Part shown: piece by piece, positions 8,316 to 16,387 of the stretch
Position numbering within the stretch: position 1 is the first letter of the stretch
Layout: each line of letters begins with the position of its first letter
Assembly (NCBI GenBank): GCA_964584315.1
Contig: CAZOZO010000030.1
Location: forward strand, 1 to 39,821
DNA length: 39,821 nucleotides
Source of the DNA: CAXXOK01 sp964584315
GTDB taxonomy: Bacteria > Bacillota > Clostridia > Christensenellales > Aristaeellaceae
Direction of reading: 5' to 3'
Notes under the pieces: model-generated
Databases searched by the model: none
What the model was told of the DNA's origin: nothing
Seen by the model: only the letters and a program-made list of their open reading frames with translations
Made by a program: the position numbers and the translations under genes

Positions 8316-8874
8316 CTTTGACGCGGTTCTGGACACCCAGCGCGTGTTCCGCCTCATTCTGGATGCCATGGCCAACCCCACCCGCGCGGTGGATATCGCC
8401 CCGTATGCGGCGCGCTTCCACGAGGGCTGCAGCGCGCTGCTGGCCATCGGCCTTACGCTGCTGGACAACGAGACCACCTTCTGCGCCGTGGGCGACCCAG
8501 CGCTGGAAAACAGCCTGCTTAGCCTGACCATGGCGCGCCGCGCGCCTCTTGAGCAGGCGGATTACGTTTTTCTGCCCCATGGGAGCGACGCGCAGGCGGC
8601 CATCCCGCAGGTCAAGTACGGCACGGCGGTCAGCCCGCACCTCTCCGCCACGGTGGTCGTGCTGGACGGGGACGAGGGCGCGCATGCGATGCAGCTGCAA
8701 GGCCCGGGCATCGACGGCGTGGCCGCGTATATGGCCACCGACGCGGCCCGCGAGGCGCTGGATGCGCGCGACGCGCAGCACTACCAATACCCGCAGGGCA
8801 TCGACCTGCTGCTGGTGACCCAGAGCGGCGCGCTTACCGCCCTGCCGAGGCTCATCATGCGGGAGGTGCGCTGA
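8299..8874 (+). CDS. phnH: C-P lyase subunit PhnH
   Basis: PhnH (191 residues) is part of the C-P lyase core complex and has a PLP-transferase-like fold without the cofactor. The N-terminal D-T-Q-R-V-F-R-x3-D-A-M-A-N-P stretch is typical of the family. The ATG at 8299 lies inside the end of phnG and the stop codon overlaps the phnI start (TGATG), consistent with coupled, stoichiometric translation of complex subunits. Confidence 0.9.
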   Translation: MKRLNDFDAVLDTQRVFRLILDAMANPTRAVDIAPYAARFHEGCSALLAIGLTLLDNETTFCAVGDPALENSLLSLTMARRAPLEQADYVFLPHGSDAQAAIPQVKYGTAVSPHLSATVVVLDGDEGAHAMQLQGPGIDGVAAYMATDAAREALDARDAQHYQYPQGIDLLLVTQSGALTALPRLIMREVR

Positions 8875-9932
8875 TGGCCTACGTAGCCGTATCCGGCGGA
8901 CGCGAGGCCATCGAGGCCAGCATCCGCCTCTTGGAATGGTACCGCGGCGGCACGCCGCTGGATTTGGAACTGGAAGCAGTCGAAAAAAAGATGGGGCTGC
9001 TGATCGACCGCGTGATGGGCGAAGCGGGGCTGTACGCCCCCGCCTACGCGGCGCTGGCGCTGCGGCAGTGCGAGGGCGCCGTGGAGGAGGCGGTGTTTCT
9101 GCTGCGCGCCTATCGCTCCACCCTGTCGCGGCACTTCTACACCCTGCCCGCGGACACGGCGGCCCCGCGCATGACCCGCCGCATCTCCGCCGCGTTCAAG
9201 GATATCGAGGGCGGCCAGATGCTGGGCGCGACGTATGACTACACGCACCGCCTGATCCGCTTTGCGCAGGACGAAAGCGCGCGGGCGCTGCACAACCGCC
9301 TGACCACGTGGTTTGACAGTCTGCCGCCGGAAGCGCCCGCCCCCTGCCCGCGCGTATCCGACACCCTGCGCGCGGAAGGGCTGCTGGATACCCCCGTGCC
9401 CAGCGACGAGCCGCCCTTTGACGTGACCGCCGAGCTGATGGCGTTCCCCGCCCCGCGCAGCGCGAGGCTGCAGACCCTCGCCCGCGCGGATACGGGCTTC
9501 CTGTCCGGCGTGGCCTACTCCGCGCTGCGCGGCTACAGCTTGGTCCACCCCACGGTGGGCGAGCTGCGCACCGGCTATGTGGAGCTGTGCGTGCCCTACC
9601 TGTACGACCCCGCGCAATGCGTGCACATCGGCGAGATGCTGCTGACCGAGGTCGAGTGCCTGACCGAGGATGAGGACGGAGGCCGCCTGAAGCTGGCGCT
9701 GGGCTACGGCGCGGCGATGGGCCGGAACGAAAACAAGGCCATCGCCATGGCCGTGGTAGACAGGGAGCTGACCCACGGCGGCCCTTACCCCGCGCAGAAC
9801 GAGGAGTTCGTGCTCACCCATGGCGACAGCCTGGAGATGAACGGCTTCCTCTCTCATTTGAAGCTGCCGCATTACGTTACCTTCCAATCCAAGCTGGACG
9901 CGGTGCGGAAAACACAGGAGAAGCCGTCGTAA
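8874..9932 (+). CDS. phnI: C-P lyase subunit PhnI
   Basis: PhnI is the nucleosidase-like core subunit that, with PhnG, H and L, displaces adenine from ATP by the phosphonate. The 352-residue protein has the family start M-A-Y-V-A-V-x-G-G and conserved internal stretches (for example the G-Y-G-A-x-M-G-R-N-E-N-K-A segment near residue 280). The start overlaps the phnH stop by one base. A 58-bp spacer with a GC-rich hairpin separates it from phnJ, one of the few gaps in the operon. Confidence 0.93.
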   Translation: MAYVAVSGGREAIEASIRLLEWYRGGTPLDLELEAVEKKMGLLIDRVMGEAGLYAPAYAALALRQCEGAVEEAVFLLRAYRSTLSRHFYTLPADTAAPRMTRRISAAFKDIEGGQMLGATYDYTHRLIRFAQDESARALHNRLTTWFDSLPPEAPAPCPRVSDTLRAEGLLDTPVPSDEPPFDVTAELMAFPAPRSARLQTLARADTGFLSGVAYSALRGYSLVHPTVGELRTGYVELCVPYLYDPAQCVHIGEMLLTEVECLTEDEDGGRLKLALGYGAAMGRNENKAIAMAVVDRELTHGGPYPAQNEEFVLTHGDSLEMNGFLSHLKLPHYVTFQSKLDAVRKTQEKPS

Positions 9933-9990
9933 ATATCGCGCGGCCCGGCGGGGCAACCCCCGCGCAGGCCGCGCCCAAGGGAGCATGCCG

Positions 9991-10824
9991 ATGGACCCAA
10001 ACTACAATTTCGCCTTTTTGGACGAGGGCAGCAAGCGGGAGATACGCCGCGCCACGCTCAAGGCCGTGGCCATTCCCGGCTATCAGGTGCCCTTCGGCTC
10101 GCGGGAGCTGCCCATCGGCCGCGGCTGGGGCACGGGCGGCATCCAGCTTACCCTGTCGCTGATCGGCCCGGACGATGTTTTGAAGGTGATCGACCAGGGC
10201 AGCGACGACAGCGTGAACGCCGTGAACATCAAAAAGTTTGTGGCGCTGTGCACCGATGTGAAAACCACCGAGCGCACGCGGGAAGCCACCCTGATCCAGA
10301 CCCGCCACCGCATTCCCGAAACGCCTTTGACCAACGGGCAGATCCTCGTTTTTCAGGTGCCGCTGCCGGAGCCGCTGCGCATCGTGGAGCCGCGCGAGGA
10401 GGTGACCCGCCAGATGCACGCCGAGGCGGACTACGCGCCCATGTGGCTGCAGCTGTACGAGAGCCTGATCCGCTACGGCAGCATCACCATCAGCGCGGAA
10501 TACCCCTGCATGGTGGAGGGGCGCTACCTCCTCAACCCCAGCCCCATCCCGCGCTTTGACACGCCCCGGCTGAACGGCGCGGATTGCCTGTACCTGTTTG
10601 GCGCGGGGCGGGAGAAAAAGATCTACGCCATTCCCCCACACACGCGGGTGACTCCCCTCGCCTTTGACGACGTGCCCTTCCGGCGGGAGAACTTTGAGGG
10701 CAAGACCTGCCGCCTGTGCGGCAGCGCGGACACGTACCTGGACGAGCTTTTCGACCCCGCGACGGGCGAGCGCGTCTACCAGTGTTCCGATACATCGTAC
10801 TGTCAGGAGATGCTTGCCAGATGA
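9991..10824 (+). CDS. phnJ: C-P lyase, radical SAM subunit PhnJ
   Basis: PhnJ is the catalytic subunit that breaks the carbon-phosphorus bond of ribosyl phosphonate by radical chemistry, releasing the alkane and a 1,2-cyclic ribose phosphate. Four cysteines near the C-terminus, C240, C243, C265 and C271, match the known order of the three iron-sulfur ligands and the thiyl-radical cysteine of E. coli PhnJ (241, 244, 266, 272). The N-terminus Y-N-F-A-F-L-D-E and the A-I-P-G-Y-Q-V-P-F-G block are typical. ATG 9991 is chosen because AAGGGAG ends 7 nt upstream; an in-frame ATG at 9985 is too close. The stop overlaps phnK (ATGA). Confidence 0.96.
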   Translation: MDPNYNFAFLDEGSKREIRRATLKAVAIPGYQVPFGSRELPIGRGWGTGGIQLTLSLIGPDDVLKVIDQGSDDSVNAVNIKKFVALCTDVKTTERTREATLIQTRHRIPETPLTNGQILVFQVPLPEPLRIVEPREEVTRQMHAEADYAPMWLQLYESLIRYGSITISAEYPCMVEGRYLLNPSPIPRFDTPRLNGADCLYLFGAGREKKIYAIPPHTRVTPLAFDDVPFRRENFEGKTCRLCGSADTYLDELFDPATGERVYQCSDTSYCQEMLAR

Positions 10825-11654
10825 CGCTTTGCGAAACCCCCATCCTCCAGGTGGATCACATGACCGTGCGCTATGGCGCGGGCTGCCCCCGCTGTGGCGA
10901 GCATTTGGAGAAGAACCGCTGCACCCTTTGCGGCACCATCTGGGCGGTACGCGACCTGTCGCTGACCGTGTACCCCGGCGAGGTGCTGGGCGTGGTGGGC
11001 GAGAGCGGCAGCGGCAAATCCACTCTGATGCAGAGCCTGTACTTCGATACCCTGCCCACCGCGGGGCAGGCATACCTCGCGGGCTTTGGCGAGGGCAAGC
11101 GCGACCTGTGGCAGGCCAGCAGCGCCGAAAAGCGCGACATCAAAAACCGGCTGATGGGCATGGTATATCAAAACCCCATGCTGGGCCTGCGGATGGATTA
11201 CAGCGCCGCCGCCAACATCGCGGAGAAGCTGATCGCCGCGGGCGGGCGCGATGCGGGCCAAATGACCGTGCGCGTGACCGAGCTTCTGGAGGCGGTGGAG
11301 ATACTGACCAGCCGCATGGGCGAAGCCCCCAAACACTTTTCCGGCGGCATGCAGCAGCGGGTGCAGATCTCCAAGGCCCTCGCCAACAACCCCGCCCTGC
11401 TTCTTTTGGACGAGGTGACCACAGGGCTTGACCTGTCCGTGCAGGCGAAGGTGCTCGACCTGATCCGCCGGATACGCGCGCGCTACGGCGTGTCCATCCT
11501 GCTGGTTTCGCATGATTTGGCGGTCATACGCATGCTGGCGGATCGTACTATCGTGATGCTGGATGGGCGCATTGTCGAGAGCGGCCTGACCGACCAGATT
11601 TTGGAGGACCCCCAGCACGCCTACACGCAACAGCTGGTGCATTCGCTTTTATAG
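10821..11654 (+). CDS. phnK: C-P lyase system ATP-binding protein PhnK, with zinc-ribbon insertion
   Basis: PhnK is an ABC-type ATPase that binds the PhnGHIJ core at PhnJ. Walker A G-E-S-G-S-G-K-S-T, signature F-S-G-G-M-Q-Q-R and Walker B L-L-L-L-D-E are present, and the C-terminal D-P-Q-H-A-Y-T-Q-Q-L-V block is typical. Odd feature: between the first strand and the conserved W-A-V-R-D-L stretch sits a short insertion with two CxxC pairs (C22/C25 and C34/C37), which looks like a zinc ribbon and is absent from E. coli PhnK. The ATG at 10821 overlaps the phnJ stop; an upstream in-frame ATG is inside phnJ. Length is 277 residues against about 250 in E. coli, the difference being this insertion. 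Confidence 0.94.
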   Translation: MTLCETPILQVDHMTVRYGAGCPRCGEHLEKNRCTLCGTIWAVRDLSLTVYPGEVLGVVGESGSGKSTLMQSLYFDTLPTAGQAYLAGFGEGKRDLWQASSAEKRDIKNRLMGMVYQNPMLGLRMDYSAAANIAEKLIAAGGRDAGQMTVRVTELLEAVEILTSRMGEAPKHFSGGMQQRVQISKALANNPALLLLDEVTTGLDLSVQAKVLDLIRRIRARYGVSILLVSHDLAVIRMLADRTIVMLDGRIVESGLTDQILEDPQHAYTQQLVHSLL

Positions 11655-11666
11655 GAGGAGACCCGT

Positions 11667-12836
11667 TTGATCGCCATACGCAACGGAAAGCTGATAACGC
11701 CGGAGGGCGTGCTGGAGGGCAAGGCCCTGTTGATCGACGGCGGGCGCATTCTCGCCATTGTCGAGGATGTGGCCAACGCCAAAAACGTGATCGACGCGCG
11801 GGGCCGCTATGTGATGCCCGGCATGATCGACATCCACTCGGACAAGATCGAGCAGTTCATCCAGCCCCGCCCCACCGCGCAGATGGATTTTGAGCTGGCG
11901 CTCAAGGAGTGCGAGCGCGAGCTGCTGCTGCACGGCATCACCACCATGTACCACTCCATATCGCTGTACCAGGACGAGTTTTTCGGCAAATCGCCGCTGC
12001 GCACCAAGCAGAGCGTCATGCGGCTGGCGGAGCTGATCGCCGGCATCCACGCCCGCGACCACCTGATCCGCCATCGCTTCCACCTGCGCATCGAGATCGA
12101 CAACCTGGAAGCATACGATATCGCAAGGGCGATGATCGAGGCCGGCAAGGTGCACGAGATATCCTTCATGGATCACACGCCCGGGCAGGGACAATACCGC
12201 GACATGGGCATTTACCTGCACACCATCAGCCAGTATCACGGGCGCGAGATCGAGGGGCTGGGCGCGGAGGGCGTGATGGCCTACCACCGCGGCAAACCCA
12301 CGCTTTCGTTTGAGCAGCTCAAGGAGCTGGCCGATCTGGCCCACGCGCACGGCGTGGCCGTGGCCTCGCATGACGACGACGTGGCCGAGAAGCTGGCCCT
12401 GAACCGCGCGCTGGGCGTGGACATCAGCGAGTTTCCCATCCTGCTGGACACGGCCAAGGCCGCGCGGGCCATGGGCTTTTATACCGTGGTGGGCGCGCCC
12501 AACATTTTGATGGGCGGTTCGCACAGCGGCAACATGAGCGCGGCGGAATCCATCTGCGCGGGCGCGGCGGATATCATTTGCTCGGATTACTACCCGCCGT
12601 CGATGCTGCACGGGGTGTTCGGCATGGCGCGCAGGCACGGCGTGCCGCTGCACGAGATGGTGCGCCGCGTAACGCTGAACCCTGCCCGCGCCGTGCGCAT
12701 CGACGCGGACTTTGGCTCGCTCGCAGCGGGCAAGGCGGCTGACCTGATCATCGTGGACGAGATGGACGGCTACCCCGTGGTGACCGACGTACTGGTGGAC
12801 GGCCTGCACGTCGCCAGCGTGACATACAGGAGGTAG
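11667..12836 (+). CDS. phnM: Ribosyl-triphosphate phosphonate pyrophosphohydrolase PhnM
   Basis: PhnM removes pyrophosphate from 5-triphosphoribosyl phosphonate to give the PhnJ substrate. The 389-residue amidohydrolase-fold protein has the metal-binding start G-M-I-D-I-H-S-D-K near residue 50, A-S-H-D-D-D near residue 235 and C-S-D-Y-Y-P-P-S-M near residue 308, all typical of PhnM. The start is TTG at 11667 with a full AGGAGG 8 nt upstream. It precedes phnL here, the reverse of the E. coli order. Confidence 0.94.
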   Translation: MIAIRNGKLITPEGVLEGKALLIDGGRILAIVEDVANAKNVIDARGRYVMPGMIDIHSDKIEQFIQPRPTAQMDFELALKECERELLLHGITTMYHSISLYQDEFFGKSPLRTKQSVMRLAELIAGIHARDHLIRHRFHLRIEIDNLEAYDIARAMIEAGKVHEISFMDHTPGQGQYRDMGIYLHTISQYHGREIEGLGAEGVMAYHRGKPTLSFEQLKELADLAHAHGVAVASHDDDVAEKLALNRALGVDISEFPILLDTAKAARAMGFYTVVGAPNILMGGSHSGNMSAAESICAGAADIICSDYYPPSMLHGVFGMARRHGVPLHEMVRRVTLNPARAVRIDADFGSLAAGKAADLIIVDEMDGYPVVTDVLVDGLHVASVTYRR

Positions 12837-12838
12837 GT

Positions 12839-13531
12839 ATGGAGATACTGCGCATCGAGGGGCTTAGCAAGCGCTTCCACATCCACTGGCCGCAGCGTGA
12901 TATCGACTCCTGCCACGGCATCAGCCTCACGCTGTCGCAGGGGCAGTTCATCGGCATCGTGGGGCGCAGCGGCGCGGGCAAATCGACCATTTTAAAGTGC
13001 ATCCACCGCAGCTACCTGCCCACGGAGGGCGCCATCCTTTACACGAGCACCGCGCTGGGCCCCATCGACCTGGCCACAGCCACCGAGCGGGAGGTGCTGT
13101 ACCTGCGCAGGCACGAGATCGGCTATGTATCGCAGTTTTTGAGCGTGATGCCCCGCACCACCGCGCGCGAGCACGTGATGGGCGCGCTGCTGGACACCGG
13201 CGAGCAGCCCGAAGCCGCCAAGGCCCGCGCGGAGGCGATGCTCACCTACTTCCGCCTGCCCGAAGCCCTGTGGGATATGTACCCCGCCACCTTTTCCGGC
13301 GGCGAACGGTTGCGCCTGAACCTGGCGCACACCATGGTCAAGCGCCCCCGCCTGATGCTGCTGGACGAGCCCACCGCCTCGCTGGACGAGCAGAGCAAGG
13401 CGCTGGTCAAGGAGATGCTCATGCGCCTGAAGGCGCAAAACACGGGGATGATCGGCATCTTCCACGACCTTCGGTTCATGGACGGCCTGTGCGACCGGGT
13501 CTACAACATCTCCGAGGGGGTGTTTCGCTGA
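12839..13531 (+). CDS. phnL: C-P lyase system ATP-binding protein PhnL
   Basis: PhnL is the second ABC-type ATPase of the pathway, needed with PhnG, H and I in formation of the ribosyl phosphonate. The 230-residue protein has Walker A G-R-S-G-A-G-K-S-T, signature F-S-G-G-E-R-L-R, and Walker B L-M-L-L-D-E-P. The characteristic N-terminal K-R-F-H-I-H segment is present. The gene starts 2 bp after phnM, and its stop overlaps the next start (TGATG). Confidence 0.94.
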   Translation: MEILRIEGLSKRFHIHWPQRDIDSCHGISLTLSQGQFIGIVGRSGAGKSTILKCIHRSYLPTEGAILYTSTALGPIDLATATEREVLYLRRHEIGYVSQFLSVMPRTTAREHVMGALLDTGEQPEAAKARAEAMLTYFRLPEALWDMYPATFSGGERLRLNLAHTMVKRPRLMLLDEPTASLDEQSKALVKEMLMRLKAQNTGMIGIFHDLRFMDGLCDRVYNISEGVFR

Positions 13532-14325
13532 TGCGGGCGGATCTGCACATGCATTCCACCATATCCGACGGCGGCGACACCGTGGCCGCGCTCATCCAGC
13601 TGGCTGAAAAACGCGGGCTTAACGCCATCGCCATCACCGACCACGACACGCTGGCACACCACCGCCAGCTGCCGCGGGGCGGAGGCGTGCGCGTGCTGGG
13701 CGGCATCGAAGTCTCCGCCATCGACCCTGAGACGGGCGTCAAGGCCCATGTGCTGGGCTACGGCCTGCAAGACGGCGCGCCCGTGGAGCAGCTGGTAGCC
13801 CCCCTGCGCGAGCGGCGGCACGAAAACTCGCTCCGGCAGATCGAGATGCTCAAAGAGCACGGCTACTACGTGGATATGGACGTGCTGGCCAAGGCGGACG
13901 GGCAGTACATCTACAAGCAGCACATCATGGAATACCTCGTCAAAACCGGTCAGGCGCCGGAGCTTTTCGGCCAGTTTTACCACCGCGTGTTCAAGCACGG
14001 CGGCTTTTGCGATTTCGACATAGCGTATGTAGACGTGCGGGCCGCGGTTGCGGCCATCCATCAGGCGGGCGGCAAGGCGGTGCTGGCGCACCCCGGCCAG
14101 CAGCAAAACTTTTACCTGATCGGCACGCTGCCATTCGACGGCGTGGAGTACCGCCACCCCGAGAACCGGCCCGAGGACATGGCCACCATCATGGAGTGCG
14201 TAAGCGACAACCCCACGCCCCTGTTTTTGACTGGCGGCAGCGATTACCACGGCCGTTACAACGATATCGCCGTATCCATCGGCGACTATCTGGCGTGCGA
14301 GAGCGGGGTGGCCGCCCTGTGCTGA
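13531..14325 (+). CDS. PHP-domain phosphoesterase of the C-P lyase pathway (PhnPP-type)
   Basis: The 264-residue protein is a polymerase-and-histidinol-phosphatase (PHP) metal hydrolase: D-L-H-M-H-S at the N-terminus, T-D-H-D near residue 35, G-I-E-V-S near residue 59, A-H-P-G near residue 187 and G-S-D-Y-H-G near residue 239 supply the metal ligands. A PHP enzyme from Eggerthella lenta encoded with phn genes hydrolyses 5-phosphoribosyl 1,2-cyclic phosphate at both ester bonds; this gene, at the same pathway step and with no phnP in the operon, very probably does the same. Overlap by one base with phnL and by 7 bp with the next gene ties it to the operon. Confidence 0.85.
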   Translation: MRADLHMHSTISDGGDTVAALIQLAEKRGLNAIAITDHDTLAHHRQLPRGGGVRVLGGIEVSAIDPETGVKAHVLGYGLQDGAPVEQLVAPLRERRHENSLRQIEMLKEHGYYVDMDVLAKADGQYIYKQHIMEYLVKTGQAPELFGQFYHRVFKHGGFCDFDIAYVDVRAAVAAIHQAGGKAVLAHPGQQQNFYLIGTLPFDGVEYRHPENRPEDMATIMECVSDNPTPLFLTGGSDYHGRYNDIAVSIGDYLACESGVAALC

Positions 14326-14918
14326 GCCTGAAGCCGGAGCTGGGCCGCGACGTGCTGCTGATGGCCGCGACACTCGGGGCCTATACGCAGGTGCTGGATC
14401 ACTGCGTGCTGGAGGAGTGCGCCATCGGCGACTATACTTACCTTGCGGGCTACAACCAGATCGCCTATGCGCAGATCGGCAAATTTTGCTCCATCGCGAC
14501 CTTCGTGCGCGTGAACCCAGGCAACCACCCCACCTACACGCGCCCCGCGCAGCACCACTTCACCTACCGCAGCGCGCTTTTCGGTTTGGGGGAGGACGAC
14601 GCGGCCTTTTTCGACTGGCGCAGAGAGCACGCCGTGACCATCGGCCACGATGTGTGGATAGGCCACAACGCCACCGTGATGCCCGGCGTGGCCGTGGGCA
14701 ATGGCGCCGTGGTGGGCACAGGCGCGGTGGTCACGCACGACGTGCCGCCCTACGCCATTGTGGCGGGCGTGCCGGCGAAAATCATTCGCATGCGGTTTGA
14801 CGAGAACACGGCCGCGAGGGTCGAGCAGACCGCATGGTGGGATTGGCCGCATGAGGTGCTGAAGGAACGGATGGCGGATTTTCGGGATCTGGAAGCGTTT
14901 TTAGGGAAGTATGCGTGA
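14319..14918 (+). CDS. Hexapeptide-repeat acyltransferase linked to phosphonate metabolism
   Basis: The 199-residue protein is a left-handed beta-helix acyltransferase: repeated I/V-G hexapeptides run through I-G-D-Y-T-Y, I-G-K-F-C-S-I, I-G-H-D-V-W-I-G-H-N-A-T-V-M-P-G-V and the following V-G-N-G-A-V-V-G-T-G block. A family of such proteins is found specifically in phn operons; acetylation of aminoalkyl phosphonates, the job of PhnO in E. coli, is a reasonable guess but unproven. The start is GTG at 14319, seven bases inside the previous gene; no other in-frame start gives the full N-terminal coil. It is the last gene before the operon terminator. Confidence 0.82.
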   Translation: MLSLKPELGRDVLLMAATLGAYTQVLDHCVLEECAIGDYTYLAGYNQIAYAQIGKFCSIATFVRVNPGNHPTYTRPAQHHFTYRSALFGLGEDDAAFFDWRREHAVTIGHDVWIGHNATVMPGVAVGNGAVVGTGAVVTHDVPPYAIVAGVPAKIIRMRFDENTAARVEQTAWWDWPHEVLKERMADFRDLEAFLGKYA

Positions 14919-14944
14919 GCCATGGCAGCGCAGGGAGCCTATCC

Positions 14945-14975
14945 GCGCCTGAACCAAGCGTTCAGGCGCTTTTTT
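14945..14975 (+). terminator. Terminator of the phn operon
   Basis: A perfect 10-bp stem, GCGCCTGAAC (14945-14954) with GTTCAGGCGC (14960-14969), has a 5-nt loop and is followed by TTTTTT. It lies 27 bp after the acyltransferase stop. Confidence 0.92.
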
Positions 14976-15104
14976 GCTGCCTTTTGCAAGTCCGCCGCGG
15001 GCCGCGATTCCCTTTACGCATCTTTTTTATTCACATCCTCAATCCCAGCCCCTTTCCGTGCGTCTTATGGGTGTAAGAGCGCTTGCACAAGAGGGATGCA
15101 CAGC

Positions 15105-15572
15105 ATGACGAGGGAGGAATTCGAGCGGCGCGTGGTCGCCGGTCAAGGCCGCCTGTACCGCATCGCGCGCGGTTACCTGCGCGGCGAGCACGACTGTTTG
15201 GACGCGGTATCCGAGGCGATCCTGAAAGCATGGCAAAACATCGCCTCGCTGAAGGATGGATCGCGCTTTGAGCCGTGGCTCACGCGCATCCTGATCCGCG
15301 AATGCGTAAACATCCAGCGCAGGCAAAAGCGCGTGCTGCCGGTGGAGACCCTGCCGGAGGCCGCCGCCCCGCCCAGCGGCGACCCGGCCCTGCGCGACGC
15401 GCTGGACGCGCTGCCCCAAAACCTGCGCGCAGCCACGGTGCTGCATTATATGGAGGGGTACGACGTAAACACCATCGCCCATTTGCTGCGCGCCCCGCGC
15501 GGCACCGTGTGCGGCTGGCTGAAGCAGGCGCGCGGCAGGCTGCGGGACGCCTTAAAGGAGGATGACATATGA
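15105..15572 (+). CDS. ECF-type RNA polymerase sigma factor
   Basis: The 155-residue protein has sigma region 2 (about residues 5-70, with the A-x2-G-Y-L-x7-D-x2-D-A-V-S-E-A-I-L-K-A-W stretch) and region 4 (about 95-150, ending in R-A-P-R-G-T-V-C-G-W-L-K-Q-A-R, the HTH that reads the -35 box). Region 3 is missing, as in ECF sigmas. The ATG at 15105 is favoured because GAGGG ends 9 nt upstream; ATG 15096 is too close to it. The stop overlaps the next gene (ATGA), the usual arrangement for a sigma and its membrane regulator. The signal sensed is not evident. Confidence 0.88.
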   Translation: MTREEFERRVVAGQGRLYRIARGYLRGEHDCLDAVSEAILKAWQNIASLKDGSRFEPWLTRILIRECVNIQRRQKRVLPVETLPEAAAPPSGDPALRDALDALPQNLRAATVLHYMEGYDVNTIAHLLRAPRGTVCGWLKQARGRLRDALKEDDI

Positions 15573-16387
15573 CACGGGAGGCTTGGCAACGCGCCTACGA
15601 GCCCCTTCCGCAGGCGCTGGAATACCGCGTGGCAAGCACGCTGCGGCAGCTGGACACGGCCAAAAAGCCCAAGGTCAGACGTCTTCGCACGGCGCTGGTC
15701 GTGATCCTTTGCGCGCTGGCGCTGGCGGGCGCGGCCTACGCAGTGCTGGGCAGCTATACCGCGGATATCTTCGGTTGGTTCTACGGCCCCGATCAAAAGG
15801 CGGAGCTGCTGGCAGGCGATATCGCGCCCTCCGGCCAGCAGGTCACGCTGGGGCGAGTCGTCTACACGCTGGACGACGCCGTGTATAAGGACGGCACCGT
15901 GTACGGCACCGGCACCATCCGCGCGGCGGACGGCGAAAGCGTGGTGCTGATGCCCGTGGATTACAGCGTGTATGACCCCGCGGGCTACCTTGTGTACTAC
16001 GGCGAGGAGACCATCCCGGACGATGCGCCCACCTATGCCGAGCTGGCGGCGCGGCGCGGCGCGACCCTGCTGCTGGCCACCTGCGTGGCCAACGGCGTGC
16101 TGGATGCAAACGGGGCGCTGAACGCCTCGGAAATCGGTTTTACGCAGCTGCCCCAGCCGGACGGCAGCATCCGCTTCACGTTCGAGTTTGCGGGCGGCGG
16201 CGAAGCAAACGGAGCCGCGCTGGACAGAACCATTGAGCGGCAGCCCAGCTACCGCCTGAGCCTGTACATCGCCAACTGGGAAGTGACGCTAGGCTGCGAG
16301 TGGCTGCGAACACCCCCGCATGACACCTGGCTGAAACAGGACTGGGTGGTAACGGTGACCCCCGTCGCGAAAGGAGAAGGCGAATGA
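15569..16387 (+). CDS. Membrane-anchored DUF4179-like protein, probable anti-sigma factor
   Basis: The 272-residue protein has a cytoplasmic N-terminal part of about 40 residues, one membrane helix near residues 45-62 (T-A-L-V-V-I-L-C-A-L-A-L-A-G-A-A-Y), and a large extracellular domain of beta character. This layout and the 4-bp overlap with an ECF sigma gene fit DUF4179-type regulators, in which the short cytoplasmic tail is thought to hold the sigma factor. No zinc-binding HxxxCxxC anti-sigma motif is present. Its end again overlaps the next gene (ATGA), so three proteins are made as a set. Function is inferred from topology and context. Confidence 0.65.
   Translation: MTREAWQRAYEPLPQALEYRVASTLRQLDTAKKPKVRRLRTALVVILCALALAGAAYAVLGSYTADIFGWFYGPDQKAELLAGDIAPSGQQVTLGRVVYTLDDAVYKDGTVYGTGTIRAADGESVVLMPVDYSVYDPAGYLVYYGEETIPDDAPTYAELAARRGATLLLATCVANGVLDANGALNASEIGFTQLPQPDGSIRFTFEFAGGGEANGAALDRTIERQPSYRLSLYIANWEVTLGCEWLRTPPHDTWLKQDWVVTVTPVAKGEGE

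Noticed and set aside
8781..9986. A 401-codon minus-strand frame opposite phnH and phnI
   Set aside because: It is a shadow of conserved phn genes with an alanine/arginine-rich composition and no family resemblance.
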